Of a DNA stretch of 64,000 nt, positions 1 to 12,554 are shown piece after piece. Under the pieces are notes generated by a model. It saw only the letters and a list, made by a program, of their open reading frames with translations. It did no database searches and was not told the DNA's origin. The DNA is taken from assembly GCF_905220365.1 (NCBI RefSeq), contig NC_061154.1, forward strand, positions 12,400,001-12,464,000. Direction: 5' to 3'. Position 1 is the stretch's first letter. The number at the start of each line of letters is the position of its first letter. Source of the DNA: Vanessa cardui. Taxonomy: Eukaryota; Arthropoda; Insecta; Lepidoptera; Nymphalidae. The translations under genes were made by a program, and so were the position numbers.

Positions 1-1784
1 AACATGTCATGTATTTTAATGAATCGCCTACTACACTGATATACACCAGATAGATATACACCGATGGATGGCGCTTAGAATTTAGCGCCGATCTGTTCGA
101 GATCGCATCAAAAGATAATCGTTCTCGCTCTCCACTCAATGGAGCTAAATACCAGGAAATTAATATTCAAGCGTTGATAATCAAAATTTAATATGCGTTC
201 TCTTCGCCTAATTTTATGTGTTATTTTAAGAAAAGAAACTAAGTATATATCCTCTTTGAAGAAAATTAATGTTCCATATTTAATTTTTATAATCAATACC
301 AATATTATAAAGAGGTAAAATTTGTTTATATTTAAATCCGAAATTGATGCTCCTTTTTTAATTTTTTTTTTTCTGGTAGGTACTAAGCTATAACATTCCT
401 GTGTCATTGGAATATACATCACATTTATATCATATCGTTTTCTTTACTAATAAATAGCACCCGACCGAATCCTGGGTGGGTCGTTTATTAATATTTACAT
501 ATTAATATTTGTGTGGACCTCCACATGTGAATACCTATTCACAGTTGCAATCAATAGCAATTTGCAATCCTATCGGGTTATGAAAGGGAATAAAGAGTGG
601 ACGTATGTTTGCACATCCGGCGAGATTAGTCTCCCTTGAGGAAAACCAGCACGCCCGGAGTCTGGGGACATCACGTTAATGTATTATGTAGATTGCACAA
701 TTTATATTTAAATCGAGCATTTTATCGTACCTATATCGCAGTATATTATTCTAAATATATACCATATTAATTAGCGACTCTTTTGTCTGTATGTCAGTCT
801 GTCATTGCATCTGTTTTATTACTGATAAGACTAGACTATTTGTTTTGACTGTAATCCCTAATTTACTGGTAATAAGTAGTTTTCGTTAACGTATAGAACC
901 AGACAGCGATGAAACTTTTACGTAACGAATTCTATTATTTACTGAAAATACTTTAAATTATTAACAAAAGAATAAATATAACAAATATATTTAATTTATT
1001 TGATTAGATCGCGACACAGTCCAGACAATATATAGAAAAGTATAGACAATAAGATCTACAAATCTTACATACAAAGAAAGAATTTTCATATCCGGTAAAG
1101 AGATCCCGAGTATCCCTTAAATTAAAGGGAACATATTTTTAAAACTATTCCACTAAGGGGAGTAAGATGTGTGGAGTGACAGGGCTGGGTAGAATACGAA
1201 ATGAGTAAGAACTTTTAAAGTAGCTGTCGTCATAGGGGACTGATTATGATGATGGGCATGTTATGCGAATAAATGTCATATAACGAAAAGTGTAGGAAGT
1301 AAACTAGAAGAAGTTGACTTAACGGTAACTTGGAAGTAACTCAGGATAAAATTATAAATAGAGGTAGAACGCTAAAGGACTTTCCTACCGAGAACGGGCA
1401 AGAAATTCAGTAGCTATTCTTTTTCAACATTTGTAAATGATGATCATGTTTGTAAAATAGATTGTATTATTATTATATGTGTATGTACTATATTTTGCCT
1501 GAAAGTCAACAAGTACTAATTCCACGCTTTTTTATCGTCTGTATAATCTTGTTTTGAAGTATATAGCTTAATAAGAATATGCTTATAAAACCAATTACCA
1601 ATGATCGATCCAGAGTTGTTTAGTAAAAGGAAATTTCACTTTCCTCAAGCAAAAGCCTGAGTTCTCCGAACTGTCAATTGTTTAATTTGTATTATAAGAG
1701 AAGTTATTAACTATGTGGAAGCTCGTCTGGACAGATAACCAGGAATTATATATATTTTACGGCTATGCAACAGTACTTTGTATA

Positions 1785-1880
1785 TTTGTGTTCGGCTTGA
1801 AGGGTGAGTTAGCCAGTGTAACTACAGACAAATGGAACATAGCATCTGATTCCCTAGTAACAGTGGCGCATAGCTTATAA
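1785..1880 (-). repeat. Second repeat family, partial inverted copy
   Basis: GTTCGGCTTGAAGGGTGAGT followed by GCCAGTGTAACTACAGACA and GTGGCGCATAG matches the reverse orientation of the 58095-58376 repeat. Confidence 0.55.
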
Positions 1881-2525
1881 AATAAATAGTAAAAACTGCA
1901 TGCTATCAGTGTCCATGAGGAAATAGACCGTTTACCAATAAGCTACAAAACAATACAATTAATGTCACCAATGAAAGTAGACCATTAAACACAATTGTTT
2001 TCCTCAGTTCTAAAGAAACGATTAATATATTTTTGTACATTAATATCGCATAAAATGTGTATAAAGGAATTTTTCAGCTGCCCCAAATGATATTGCGCTC
2101 ACATAATTTACTGTGTCACGTTCAGGACTCAGAGGCGACACAAAAGGGAATAATCAATCTTTCAAAGATTTTTCTTCACCTACATTTATCTAGACGCCAT
2201 AAAATATAAAACTATATGTTTATTATTTTAATCATAATATATAACGACAAAGTTCCGCCGCGTCTGTGAATACAAAGGCGGAATATAAATAAAGAGGAAG
2301 GGTAATTCTTATATTTAAATATAATATTATAACGTCGCCCTGACCGTCTTCTGCTACGGCGGCGACTCTCAAGGGAAACCAAACAGGCAATCACAACTTA
2401 TTATAGTGCAATGTGGGACGCGTACACACAGATGCACTCTCTATTATTCTTTTAGCCTATGGAAACAATGGAGGTTTTCTGAGGCATGGACGAGTACATA
2501 CTTCCAAGTGACAGACGTAAGCTGT

Positions 2526-2560
2526 TCTTAGGCCGGACCTGGGATTTGAACCCAGAATAT
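2526..2560. repeat. tRNA-like / SINE scrap
   Basis: GGACCTGGGATTTGAACCCA resembles a tRNA T-arm/B-box as seen in tRNA-derived SINE heads. No acceptor stem or full cloverleaf is present, so this is not a tRNA gene. Confidence 0.25.
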
Positions 2561-3861
2561 AGAGATTTGCAGAATATAGAGATATTTAGGTACTAGATCG
2601 AAGAGAAAATAAATTCAAGTCGAAAATATACTGGATAGATAGATGAATATCATGTATCAGAATATTAGAATTTACATTTGTAGTTGAACACACACAAAAA
2701 AAAAAACTAATGGCACGGACATGATATTTTGTAAAAGGAAGCCAAAAACACACACATTATTTGTCAAATCCCCATCCTCCATCCGCCTGCTAAACAGACA
2801 TTCAGTCATACTTTCCCAAATAGTGTATTCGATTTAGTCAAAATATTTTTTTATTCATGTATATGTAATGTAACATCAGTATCTAACTATTACATATATC
2901 CCTTTTTATTGTGATAAAATTACAAAATTAGATTTTAATTTTTTTTAGTAATTTTCTCGCTCAACTCTTTGTTCTTGTTGGTAATCATAGTTAAAAAAAA
3001 TTAAATTCCTTCATAACATATGTTGAAAGGGACAATAAATCCAAATCTTAACTACGACAGATAGTGGCAATAATGCTAAACTCTTTCTTTCTCTCTCTCT
3101 TCTTATTAAAATACATTATTAAATCTTCTTCTATCTCTTTGAGACGCAATCCTAAATTCTTTGGCTTCGGAAAAAGAATTGGAATTGCCCGTCGCTTCCG
3201 CGAGCTGAGGCGATGAGACTTAAATAATTTCTGTCAAAAAGTGTAATATGTTTGAAGATAATTAAATTACAATAATAATAATTTTACAATAAAACATTCA
3301 TAATACATTAAGATTTCCTTTTATAAGAGTTTCCTTTAAAAATACAACAACAACAAGTAATAAAATGGACCTTATTGCTCACAACTAAATATACTCATGT
3401 CAGCCCTAATAATATAAATATGTATGTATATTTGAAACGTATATTATATAATATGATGATGAGGACGACAAATAGTTTAGCTTTAATAATGTATTTTAAT
3501 AATAGTATATTATACAGTCGACAAAATGAAATGAGTTTCTATTTACTTTCCGTGTTTATTCGTATAAACTAACTTTATTAGTCATTATAAAATGAACGGC
3601 GTAATCTTGCATACTTATATTTATAGTTGAAATTAATTCAATAGGATCTGTTTTAATATTTTGCATATAACATATTGCATGCTATTAGTTGCTACTAGTC
3701 GGTAGTATTCAAGGAGAGCCTTGATTTTGATGACAAAATGAATGATGATTTGATATTATATTATTAGTAGTGTTTTCTACTATGGAGTTCTTTTTTATTT
3801 TATTTTTTTTTTAAATGTGATATGTTGAAGAAATATATAAATTTCTTAAAACACTAAGCAG

Positions 3862-4027
3862 TTTGACCTTCTTAGGCACTCTCCTTGCTTACACGTTGGT
3901 GTCCACCTGTGTGCTGGTTCTACGCTACCAGCCGCATTCCGACAACCTCATAGAACTGCTACCGCAAAGTCTCCGAACACCAGTGGACCCTGAAGGCACG
4001 GCTTCTGCTCAACGTGAGACTTCGTTC
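3862..4027 (+). CDS. CAT exon a: conserved helix and start of hydrophilic loop
   Basis: The acceptor ends at AG 3860-3861 and the donor is GTAAGT at 4028. The first base completes a codon from an exon not seen here. It encodes LTFLGTLLAYTLVSTCVLVL (first 20 residues), then RYQPHSDNLIELLPQSL and RTPVDPEGTASAQRETSF. The GTLLAYTLV..CVL.LRYQP block is a hallmark of CAT transporters. It is the first supportable exon of this gene in the window. Confidence 0.9.
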
Positions 4028-7000
4028 GTAAGTATAAACATTTTTACAAGTAATAATTATCTATAAATATATCGAACTGTATATTTAGTGTATGTAACTG
4101 TTTATCGCGATAAATTTACATAAAACGTGAAGTATGAATGTTTTTCTAAAACAAACATTTTCGCCAAAAAATACGTTTAAAGATTTTTCGTTTAAAGCTG
4201 AAGCAGAACTCGATGAGCGGAATTCAAATCTTCTTCATGCGAGATCGACCTAAATTTTCGATGCAAACTTAAATCAAATAGGTGAATTGAAAAGACAATT
4301 TATTTCACGGACACTTTTACGTATTGTTTAGCTGGTTTCGGATTTTATGAATCACTGAATTAAACGTTGAAATAAATCAAAGATTAATTATATAATGAAT
4401 ACAATTATTAAAATCATGTTTAAGTTACACAAATTTTCGTCCGAGATAAGTTTTACCGGAAAGGCAGAAATCTTCGTCACGTTATTATGAGACGTCTTAT
4501 TAAATTAATTATTTATAAAGACATAAAACTTAATTTTAATTTCAAGAACAGATATACTTTATAAGATATCATCGATCGGTAATAAATAAACGTTGCAAGT
4601 ACATTATGCTGGTTAAGACTTGTACAAATATTCCGGTAATAGCATTAAAGGTTATAAAACCTAACCAACATATGCATACGGGAAAAACAAAGTACAATTC
4701 ATTTTATTTATTTTTTACTTCACAATAAACACAAGATTTCAACATAACATAACTTCTGTTTAACATTACACTACATCTGTTAAAATTAAATAAGTCGAAA
4801 TAATAGAGTATTGCAAGGAATGTATTCATCATTACATATTCTTATTTATTATCAAAATTCCACATTTCCATAAGAAATGTCAAAAGAAATAATGTAAAGA
4901 GGATTACGTGAAGGTTTTCCAAATTTATTGTAATATATTTGATTTTTTTTAATTAAAAACATTTTGCGATACGTAATTACAATATTTTCGACCGACTCGT
5001 TTAAATTTTGAATGACTATAATAGACGGAATAATTTTAATGAACGTGAAAGTAACCTTTCAATAGATGTTTAAATTAATTTTACAGGATAATTAAATTCT
5101 ATAGAATTACGAGGTCAACTGTTAAATTATTAACGCAGGCAAAAGGAATCAGACAGAAACAGCAGGATTGCATCTCACGTCATACAAAATATGTCATGTT
5201 AATAGCACATTAATTAATTTTATGCGAATTTCAATGTACTGAATATTATCACAAAAGTTATTAAAAATACTTTTTTAATTGTACTTTCTGCCATCGTAAT
5301 ATATTATGTATTCAGGACAAAAGAGCCAAGTATTGAGCTTACGTCTTAAAAAGATAAAAGTAAAGTAACAACATTATATAATAGTTGCACTGTTAGGCTT
5401 GGATCTCTTTCTTTTGTGAAAATATTTGCTTCACGCTGCTCCAATTTGACCATTGGATACACTTGAGACATAATTTCATTGCAATAAGACAAATACAGGT
5501 TTCATCGGGATGTTTTATTTACCATCGAGCACGAGATAATTTAAAAACACCAATTGAACATATTTTGATTGATACTAAATTTATTATTCCTTGCCGAAAA
5601 GTATCGGTTAAGATAAACGCGTGCTAAGCTCAATTTTAAGTCGTCGTAAACAAAAGTATAACAGTATAATATATGAATATAATATTATAGTACAAAAATA
5701 CTTTCTAGTAAGCAGATAGGTGAAGTGCGGCTTCTCTTCGGATCTTAGACAAATAACTAAGAGCACTAAAATAAAAGATAATGTTTGTTAGCTGTTCCGT
5801 GTTGTGTGTTGTTTGACGTACCTTAACAAAGAGATAGTAATTTTACTTCTGTGAAGACGAAACAAAAGATTACGATTTTTCTTTAACAAGAAAATTATAG
5901 GTACTACGGTAATAATTAAATAACTTCGCTTGCGGTTTCGCCCGCGTTAAATATTGCTGATACTTGACTGTTTAATAGAGTTTCCTATGTTTATCGCAGC
6001 GCCAGGTGGCCTGATAACCTTGCTTACGAACTATCTTGCGCTAAATGATTTACTATTGGTATTTTATGACTAGCATGCCAGCCATACAATCTCCAGCTTG
6101 TGATATGTGCACTAGTAACACCATGCGATTTCACATTCGTTAAATGTTTAAGGCTCCAAGCTCTAGACTAATTTTATTTTAAATAAATGAACGATTTTGA
6201 TTAGCATCTCCCAGCCCAATTTTATATTGGAGATACGTTGATTCACTCGTTTATGCGTAGAAACTTTTCAGCTTTTTATATTACTTAGCTAATCTTTCCG
6301 GCTTCAAGAACAAACATAAAGAAAAATTCTTGATTTTTTCCCGGAAACGTTGGAGTTGGAACTCTACTTGAATCAATCTACCCTCCTCTTGAATTGTTTA
6401 TTGATGAAAACTGCTTTAAAATTCCTTATGTAGGTTAAAAGCGGCTTACTATGTAGATTACAGATAATATATTTAAACTGGTAACTGATATTCATATTTT
6501 GCTTTCACACCGTATGCTAAGCTGAAAGCTTATGAAAGTAAGGTATCAAGATCGGATTTGCGACTTTTATGACGCCAGCGGCTATTTGTACCTATACACG
6601 CATCGACATAATACATTCTACGAACGTTCATGTAAATAGCTTGTTCAAATACTTGTAAGAGTTAGTACTAAAGTTCGATGCAGCGATAAATCTGTATTAT
6701 GTCATCTAATAGAGCTATTACTACTTACAGCGCTAAAGCGCTTATAGAGAATAGTTTTCCCTTAATTAGGAGGAGTTTTGTTTGCACAAAACGTGCTTTT
6801 CGTGTATATTTATAAAAGACTCAATATTTAATACAAGAATGAAAATCTTTCTTTACTTATATAATTTAATACTCTTTGCTATTTGCGTTATGTTAATTCA
6901 GCTTTTTAGTGAGTTTAATAGAATCAGATGTTAATTTATTACTCTTTTGATTTATTCGTGGATATCAAATAAATAATAGCTTTGAACGAATATTAAAGTT

Positions 7001-10000
7001 GGTTATTATAAAGTTTGAAATCAGTTCTCTTCATAAACAGCTTCTCATGACCCAGTTTCTTAAATCGGTCCAGTAAATTATTCACAGTGAAACAAAACAA
7101 CGAATAAGGTACTCCTCAGGAATAGTGCCGACCTCTTTCTCGTTAATCCAAACTTACTCATAATAAATATGCAATTTATTTGTGTATTTAATGAACACTA
7201 GCGTTTCTTTTGTTTTTGGTTAAACAAGATTTATTCACCGAACTAGTTTTATAAATTAACAGTCTCAAGTAATACAAAATAGTAACTTTTATGCCAGTAT
7301 TATTGCAACTATTAAGTTATTGTCTTATTTAACAATTTATTCACGATGTATTTATTAATTGTCCAGCATACCCTACTCAACATAGACTTCTGGCCTACTG
7401 TCAAATAGAATTGATCTAATCAAAGACAATGACATTATGACGTAGACAATTTTGAATGATTTGAATAATAACTTACGCTCATATTTCGAAACGACACAGC
7501 GTAAGAAAGTTTCTTCTATCTACCGCCGAGCACTTGAGACTTGAACGATTGCAACAAAAGATAAGCGACACAGAAAAAAACTTCATAACATTTATTTTTG
7601 CTCTTTTGATACAAAAACCATAAACTCTTGGCATAGTTGCGGGACAAAAGTTTTAAAAGTATGACATAATTTCATGCACGATTAAAACTTATTTTTCGTA
7701 ATATTATCTACTTGTATGTTTCATTTGTTGTATTTTGTATATGGAATATTGGTATCATTTAAAACAAAAAACGTTAAATAATAATATAATTTTGTTACAT
7801 GAATTTAGAGAATAGTAACAATAATAATTACATAATCGTGTTAATAGACCTGCTATCAGTGATTTACGTTTATACCTAAATAGAATATTTCATCGTAAAA
7901 TGCGAGCAAAGATAATAATTATTGCAATGCTTAATAATAAACAAAAGCATACATTAAAGCAGTCACAAGTGTATGCCATGAGACGTGTGCGTGAAAAATA
8001 GTGTTCTATTTCACTTTTATTGTTCCAGGCTCACGGCGCGACTCATATAATGCCAGCCAGCCAACGCGTTATGGTGCGACGTGTCACCCGCAGGTAATAA
8101 CGATCATTGCGACGCGTTGCCAAAGCGAACGTCTGCCATAGCGAAAGGCCGGCCGTCATTATATGCCTATTGTAATTTTGATTGAATGCTGTGCCTGCGC
8201 TCTGCTAAGCGAACCAGTCTGTTCACAGCTCGCCCGACTCTGACGATACGCTTCCCGGGGACGATAGTGAGGAATACGGACGAGATGACGCGTTCTTAGT
8301 CAATTCCAATACCGAAAATAAGTTCTATGGTAAGAATCGTAACGCTACTTAAAGTATTATAATATTATTGCTTACTATTTTTATTAATAGTTCACAATTA
8401 TATTTTCAGAAAGAATTAAACGCCTAGCGATCGAGAGTCCTACTTATAATATACTGTATAATATTGTACTGTGTCTTAACTATTGTTACTTTTGTACTGG
8501 ATTGTAATGTTTTGTTTTTAAAAGGCGCTGTTCCTGGTGGATGTTCCTCCGGTACTTCGCGATGCGCTCGATTCTTCGATGCCATATACCGGAAGCTACA
8601 CGCAATGTCCTATCTCTGCCCTGGCCTGCTTCCGTGGGTCGACTGCGGACCTGCCACCGAAAATTCTGGTAGGACGAAAGAACAGTAAAATAACTAAACA
8701 CTTAAACAATGAAAAATAATATACTTCAGTATTTTTATGGTATATGTTTCTCCCTTAATTAGACTGAAATAATAGTCTTGTTAATAAATAATAAAATTAT
8801 TAGACCTCGTATAAATTACATGCCAAAATAAATTGTTTCCATGAATAACTGCTACCGATAAATATGCCCCACGCAGATCTCGTCATAATATAATCATACA
8901 AATGTATTGAATAGGTTTATGTAGGCCGTGTTATATTAAATAGTTTCCTAAAAACCTTTTGTCTTACCGTCGAATACGAAATTAATTATATTATGAATAT
9001 ATTTAGCACATGAAACTTGCTCGGATTAAAACTTAAATTTCAATTAAGATTCACGCATCCCATCCCCTGGGCTATTTCCGCTGCACTTAAATATAATATA
9101 AGCAAGATTTATAATAATTAAACAAGCAGAAATATATAAACATAAGCGAAAACGACACTAAAAACTTTTCGAGAATTATTAATTTTATTAAGTTAGTTTT
9201 GAAGTTTAATTAATTGAAATATGATGTGGTTAGTTTAAACAAATATAATCAATATTGCGAACGCTTTGACTTTAGAATAATATTTCACCTCAGGTCTATA
9301 TGTGATCAAGGCTGTCGGCGTCATGTACGTGCTCATCATCGTCTTCGATATCTTTGCGGCTTACGGAAATCCCGGCGAATCGACTTTTACAACTGTAATG
9401 ATGGTTATACTGCTTATCGCCATCTTTGGAATACTGCTAGCTATCTCTCGGAAACCACAAAATCGGTATGAATTTTAAAAAATACATAACATTTTTAGAA
9501 TTATTACTAATATAATTTTATATCATAATGAAGTATTTCCTGCAAAAAAATTTATTGAATATACGTACACACACAAATGTAATTTGCAACTAATAAAAAT
9601 TTGGACCTTAAGTAAACTTTCATTCAAAAAGAAGTCGATTTTTTCTTATCTAAACATATTTCTTGATATATTTCATACATACCTCTTGAGTGCTTTCGCT
9701 TTTGATACAGCCCCGGGTAGGTCATAAAAGAATCGAATCAGGAAGTTAGCCACTTCTTGCATCCTTGGAATATTGGTACACTGTTACTAAGTTGTTCTAG
9801 TTGTGTCTGAATTGCCGTACCATCGTAGATTGTGTAAATAGAGTTATCTACAAATACTTGTGAATATGTCTTTCCTTATTGATAACGGCCACTGTGTCTA
9901 AAATCGTTCATAAGAATATCAATGTATTATTTTTTATACTATATTTTCTATAACATTGTGCTTGTAAGTCATCTTACAACATGTTTAATTTGAAATGTAC

Positions 10001-12084
10001 ACACATCACTGAATACTAAGTTTATTTAATTTCTAAAAGTAAATGAGGCCGAATTAGCTTACGACTTCGTGAACGTGACATGTGTGTACTTGCCTTAAAT
10101 TATGGACGTATATATTCATCAACTTCATGCTGATATAGATATACGCAGTTGCGATATTATCATGACATTTTCTTTTTTTGTTTCCAATAGAGCTACACTG
10201 GTCTACGCAACGCCCTGTCTGCCCTTCGTGCCCACGATCGCAATTATGGTCAACATTTACCTGATTCTGAATCTTTCAATTCTGACTCTAATTCGATTCA
10301 CCGTCTGGATGATAATTGGTAACTATTTACATATTAAGCTACTACTGTCACTGCAATTTTATTTATTCAATGCAATAATTAATGAAACCTTTACGTCACA
10401 AGCGCTGCAGCGAAATGAATTGATTATAATACAGTCAGCTTTTTGCTATTTGATAAAACTAAACATCATTTACATTATTTTTTTACGCTGTCGATTACTT
10501 CTAAATATGATTGATAATAATGGTGTAATTTAGCAAAGTAAATGTATAATAATTGAAATACACAATTTATTTTTTCTATTGTTACAGGCTTGATAGTGTA
10601 TTTTAAATATGGAATTAAGAATTCGACTCTTGAAACTAACCCCCCCGTACCCCGCGCGCCCACCCCTCCACCACCGAACCCACTGGATCGCACCACTATA
10701 CCACCCGCTACGCAACCACCACCCACAGGCGACCGCAACATATTCGAAGGCGATGGACTCTATGGCAGCCATGACCAGTATGTTCATAGCAGGCTATTTT
10801 AAATAATCAATAATAATGTTTCGATTATCTATGTATCAACCGTCATGTGTCAAATATTCAAACATCGCCACTTAACTATACAAATATTAGGTACTCGGAC
10901 CCCCTTTTGGCTTGGCACGTTGCTGACTTGGAACCCGTACAATCGACGAGCCGCGGCTACACTGGATCTTCTTCGTACATGCAGGTTGAGACTCGGTAAG
11001 AAAACCTTTTTGCTTGAGAAATATTTGTATTTATTCGCAATTAAGGTAGTGTCGAAGAATTATAGATAATAAATATAATATGCCACCAAAAACTTTTAAA
11101 TATGGCAACACTGAAATTAAATGCTTAACTGTTTACACACACGTTTGAGTCAATTTTAGTTACGCTAGTTTAATATTATGTTTATGATTTAAACTCAAAT
11201 TATAAAACAAGAGGTAAATGGAATGAACATTGTGTTTCTATAATTTTGAGATATGGGGCACATAAAAAAATCCCACGTTTTTTTATGTATACCATAAAAT
11301 AAATCCCACATTTTTATGTGTAACATCTCTCCTACAATTTGCGAGAGTGATATCGTGAAAAGGGATGGAAGTGGGAAACAACAAACCAAGCTGCTCACTA
11401 TTTGATTAATCTGTTTTTTTTTTTTTTAAGTTAAGATCCAGGAATTTCTTATATATTACAAGTATTATAAGAAAAACTATATTTTATAAGACTTTTTAAT
11501 CATTTAAACATTTTGTATGTCTCTTCAAGAAAGAGTAACTAGTAGTTTCGTTTATATTTTATTTTTCCAATGACTTTAGTTTTGAGTAAAATTAATATAA
11601 TTTAGATGAAAAACATTTCTACGTCACCTGACAACACCAAGCGATATTCGTAGTTGTGGTTTTGTCATCTGCTACGAATAAAAATTGCAATTAGAAAATT
11701 AATTTTAAAAATATAAATTTACATTCTTATATTGATAAATATTAATTTTTATGAAAATATTTAAAAAAAAATTAACTATTAATTAATTAAAACTCAACGG
11801 GTGTCAACTTTTGAAATATTTACAAATACCTACAAGCATTGATTCGCAATGCCGGAGCTACTTGCTTTTGATTTTATATTATTTTTTTATACTCGATTAC
11901 AACATTCCGCGAGCTCCATTTGTCTTTGTTTTATAATCTGAAGATGTAAAATATTACATACATTTTTTTATAATATATATTATGATTTAGATACAACGAA
12001 CGTACTAATAGGACAACCTCGCATACCTCCAGCCGACCACCGTGGGCCTATCCGGACGTCACTTATGATTCCTGGGACAACTGA
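3862..12084 (+). CDS. Cationic amino acid transporter (SLC7A/CAT family), 3' part, 9 exons
   Basis: Imports cationic amino acids (arginine, lysine, ornithine) across the plasma membrane; insect relatives such as slimfast feed the TOR pathway. Exons joined in frame: 3862-4027, 8029-8093, 8229-8329, 8525-8668, 9294-9465, 10191-10318, 10588-10777, 10891-10995, 11991-12084. All introns are GT-AG and the phases agree throughout, giving 387 residues plus TGA. The order matches the C-terminal half of CATs: a GTLLAYTLVSTCVLVLRYQP helix, a hydrophilic loop, two helices ending SRKPQN (compare IWRQPQN in vertebrate CATs), the block LPFVPTIAIMVNIYLIL, then IRFTVWMIIG-LIVYFKYGI. After this comes a long proline-rich, Ser/Thr-rich cytosolic tail. 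The first half of the protein, roughly 300 residues or more, is missing; no upstream exon was recognised in 1-3861, so it is probably outside the window. Family assignment is firm; the exact paralogue is not settled. Confidence 0.9.
5430..5632 (-). mobile_element. Decayed SINE copy
   Basis: Resembles the SINE at 45203-45498: the body piece CAGGTTTCATCGGGATGTTTT then CATCGAGCACGAGATAAT, and a head remnant near 5605-5632. Substituted and shortened. Confidence 0.55.
5928..5955 (-). mobile_element. Helitron-type 3' end remnant
   Basis: On the minus strand GCGGGCGAAACCGCAAGCGA resembles the terminal hairpin typical of lepidopteran Helitrons, but the CTRR end is not intact. Confidence 0.3.
8029..8093 (+). 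CDS. CAT exon b: loop segment
   Basis: A 65-nt exon with acceptor ..TTCCAG (AG 8027-8028) and donor GTAATA at 8094. It begins in phase 0 and encodes AHGATHIMPASQRVMVRRVT followed by R and a split Ser codon. It is GC-rich compared with flanking DNA. It has no strong domain of its own and belongs to the variable cytosolic loop of CATs; it is supported by phase and by its position between two firm exons. Confidence 0.75.
8229..8329 (+). CDS. CAT exon c: acidic loop segment
   Basis: The acceptor is TTCACAG (AG 8227-8228) and the donor GTAAGA at 8330. It encodes an acidic, serine-rich segment beginning SPDSDDTLPGDDSEEYGRDD and ending NSNTENKFYG across the splice. Phase joins exon b (2 bases carried in) and leaves one base for the next exon. 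Such acidic loops between helices 10 and 11 are usual in insect CATs. Confidence 0.75.
8525..8668 (+). CDS. CAT exon d: loop before helix 11
   Basis: The acceptor is TTTTTAAAAG (AG 8523-8524) and the donor GTAGGA at 8669. In the frame set by the next exon it reads GAVPGGCSSGTSRCARFFDA, then IYRKLHAMSYLCPGLLPW and VDCGPATENS. The YLCPGLLP string lines up with LFCPSLLP in vertebrate CATs just before a membrane helix, which fixes the frame. Two other frames are also open across this exon, so reading-frame choice rests on splice phase and this match. Confidence 0.75.
9294..9465 (+). CDS. CAT exon e: two membrane helices
   Basis: The acceptor is CACCTCAG (AG 9292-9293) and the donor GTATGA at 9466. 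It encodes a helix around VGVMYVLIIVFDIFAAYG, a short loop NPGESTF, then a helix TTVMMVILLIAIFGILLAIS closed by RKPQNR. The RKPQN end matches the (W)RQPQN that follows this helix in other CATs. The open frame that covers this interval from 9214 is a different, non-coding frame. Confidence 0.9.
10191..10318 (+). CDS. CAT exon f: penultimate helices
   Basis: The acceptor is TTTCCAATAG (AG 10189-10190) and the donor GTAACT at 10319. It encodes ATLVYATPCLPFVPTIAIMV then NIYLILNLSILTLIRFTVW and MIIG. This matches the strongly conserved CAT block FLP.FSI.VNIYLM.QL..TWVRF..WM.IG, the clearest family signature in the window. Confidence 0.95.
10588..10777 (+). CDS. CAT exon g: last helix and proline-rich tail
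   Basis: The acceptor is TTACAG (AG 10586-10587) and the donor GTATGT at 10778. It starts GLIVYFKYGIKNSTLE, equivalent to the FLIYFGYGI(W/R)HS end of the last CAT helix, then runs into a cytosolic tail rich in proline and threonine (NPPVPRAPTPPPPNP, ATQPPPTGDR), ending DGLYGSHDQ across the splice. Reading on past the donor gives only ten more codons before a stop, so splicing is preferred. Confidence 0.85.
10891..10995 (+). CDS. CAT exon h: cytosolic tail
   Basis: The acceptor is CAAATATTAG (AG 10889-10890) and the donor GTAAGA at 10996. In frame with exon g it reads YSDPLLAWHVADLEPVQSTS then RGYTGSSSYMQVETR. It contains serine and threonine clusters of an unstructured tail. The competing open frame from 10845 ignores the splice phase and is rejected. 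Confidence 0.75.
11991..12084 (+). CDS. CAT exon i: C-terminal end and stop
   Basis: The acceptor is TATGATTTAG (AG 11989-11990). It reads YNERTNRTTSHTSSRPPWAY then PDVTYDSWDN and stops at TGA 12082-12084. Phase agrees with exon h, which leaves two bases. It is too short to be found by length alone; the support is phase, splice site and a composition richer in GC than its surroundings. Confidence 0.7.
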
Positions 12085-12548
12085 ATACCCTGAACTAAAT
12101 GGATTTTTTATTTATATTATAGTTATCTATAAATTAGTAAGTATTTACTTTGTATTAATGTCAGAAAAAAAGTATTATTTATGCACAAACATTTACAATA
12201 CCTTTTTTTAGTCTTTATTTTTTTTAATTGAGAAGAATTTATTTCTAGGACGATGATGACTGGTGTTTCTTACCTTTTTTTATTTACGAGGGTATATTAA
12301 TATGACTAAGCAATTTGCCACGGACAAACGATTTGAATGCAATTGATATATTTTTTAAAACACAACTTGCCAAAATCAAGTACTTCAGAACTACATCGCT
12401 GTCACTATATACAATTTATTTTATTTGATGAATCAGAATATATATTACCTTTATTTTTATAACTTCCCATCTACATGTACTTAAAATTTTAATTGATTTT
12501 AATGCAAATTGTATTTTGTTTACCTATACAGTATTATATATTTATTAT

Positions 12549-12554
12549 AATAAA
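12549..12554 (+). terminator. Candidate poly(A) signal of the CAT gene
   Basis: AATAAA lies about 465 nt after the CAT stop codon, followed by an A run; a second AATAAA is at 12814-12819. Either could end the transcript. The hexamer is frequent by chance in DNA this AT-rich, so the call is tentative. Confidence 0.35.

Larger units (their letters stand above)
1..3861. other. Sequence left of first recognised CAT exon
   Basis: No credible coding exon was found. It is AT-rich and probably an intron of the CAT gene. It contains a fragment of the second dispersed repeat near 1785-1880, a tRNA-like SINE scrap near 2526-2560, a short direct repeat (GAATATAGAGAT twice within 2562-2590) and a pyrimidine-rich tract near 3080-3105. 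Three short open frames here look like chance. Confidence 0.5.
4028..8028 (+). other. Large intron of the CAT gene (4.0 kb)
   Basis: No exon was recognised. It holds a decayed minus-strand SINE copy (about 5430-5632) and a Helitron-type 3' end remnant near 5928-5955. The rest is AT-rich unique-looking DNA. Confidence 0.6.

Noticed and set aside
2526..2560. tRNA gene
   Set aside because: Only a T-arm-like string is present, with no acceptor stem or anticodon arm; it fits a SINE scrap.
8410..8480. Possible extra CAT exon starting after TTTTCAG at 8409
   Set aside because: It would be in phase and reads ERIKRLAIESPTY, but there is no good donor, and exon 8229-8329 already joins 8525-8668 directly in phase.
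10102..10533. 143-codon open frame taken as one protein
   Set aside because: Only 10191-10318 is exon; the flanks are intron translated in the same frame.
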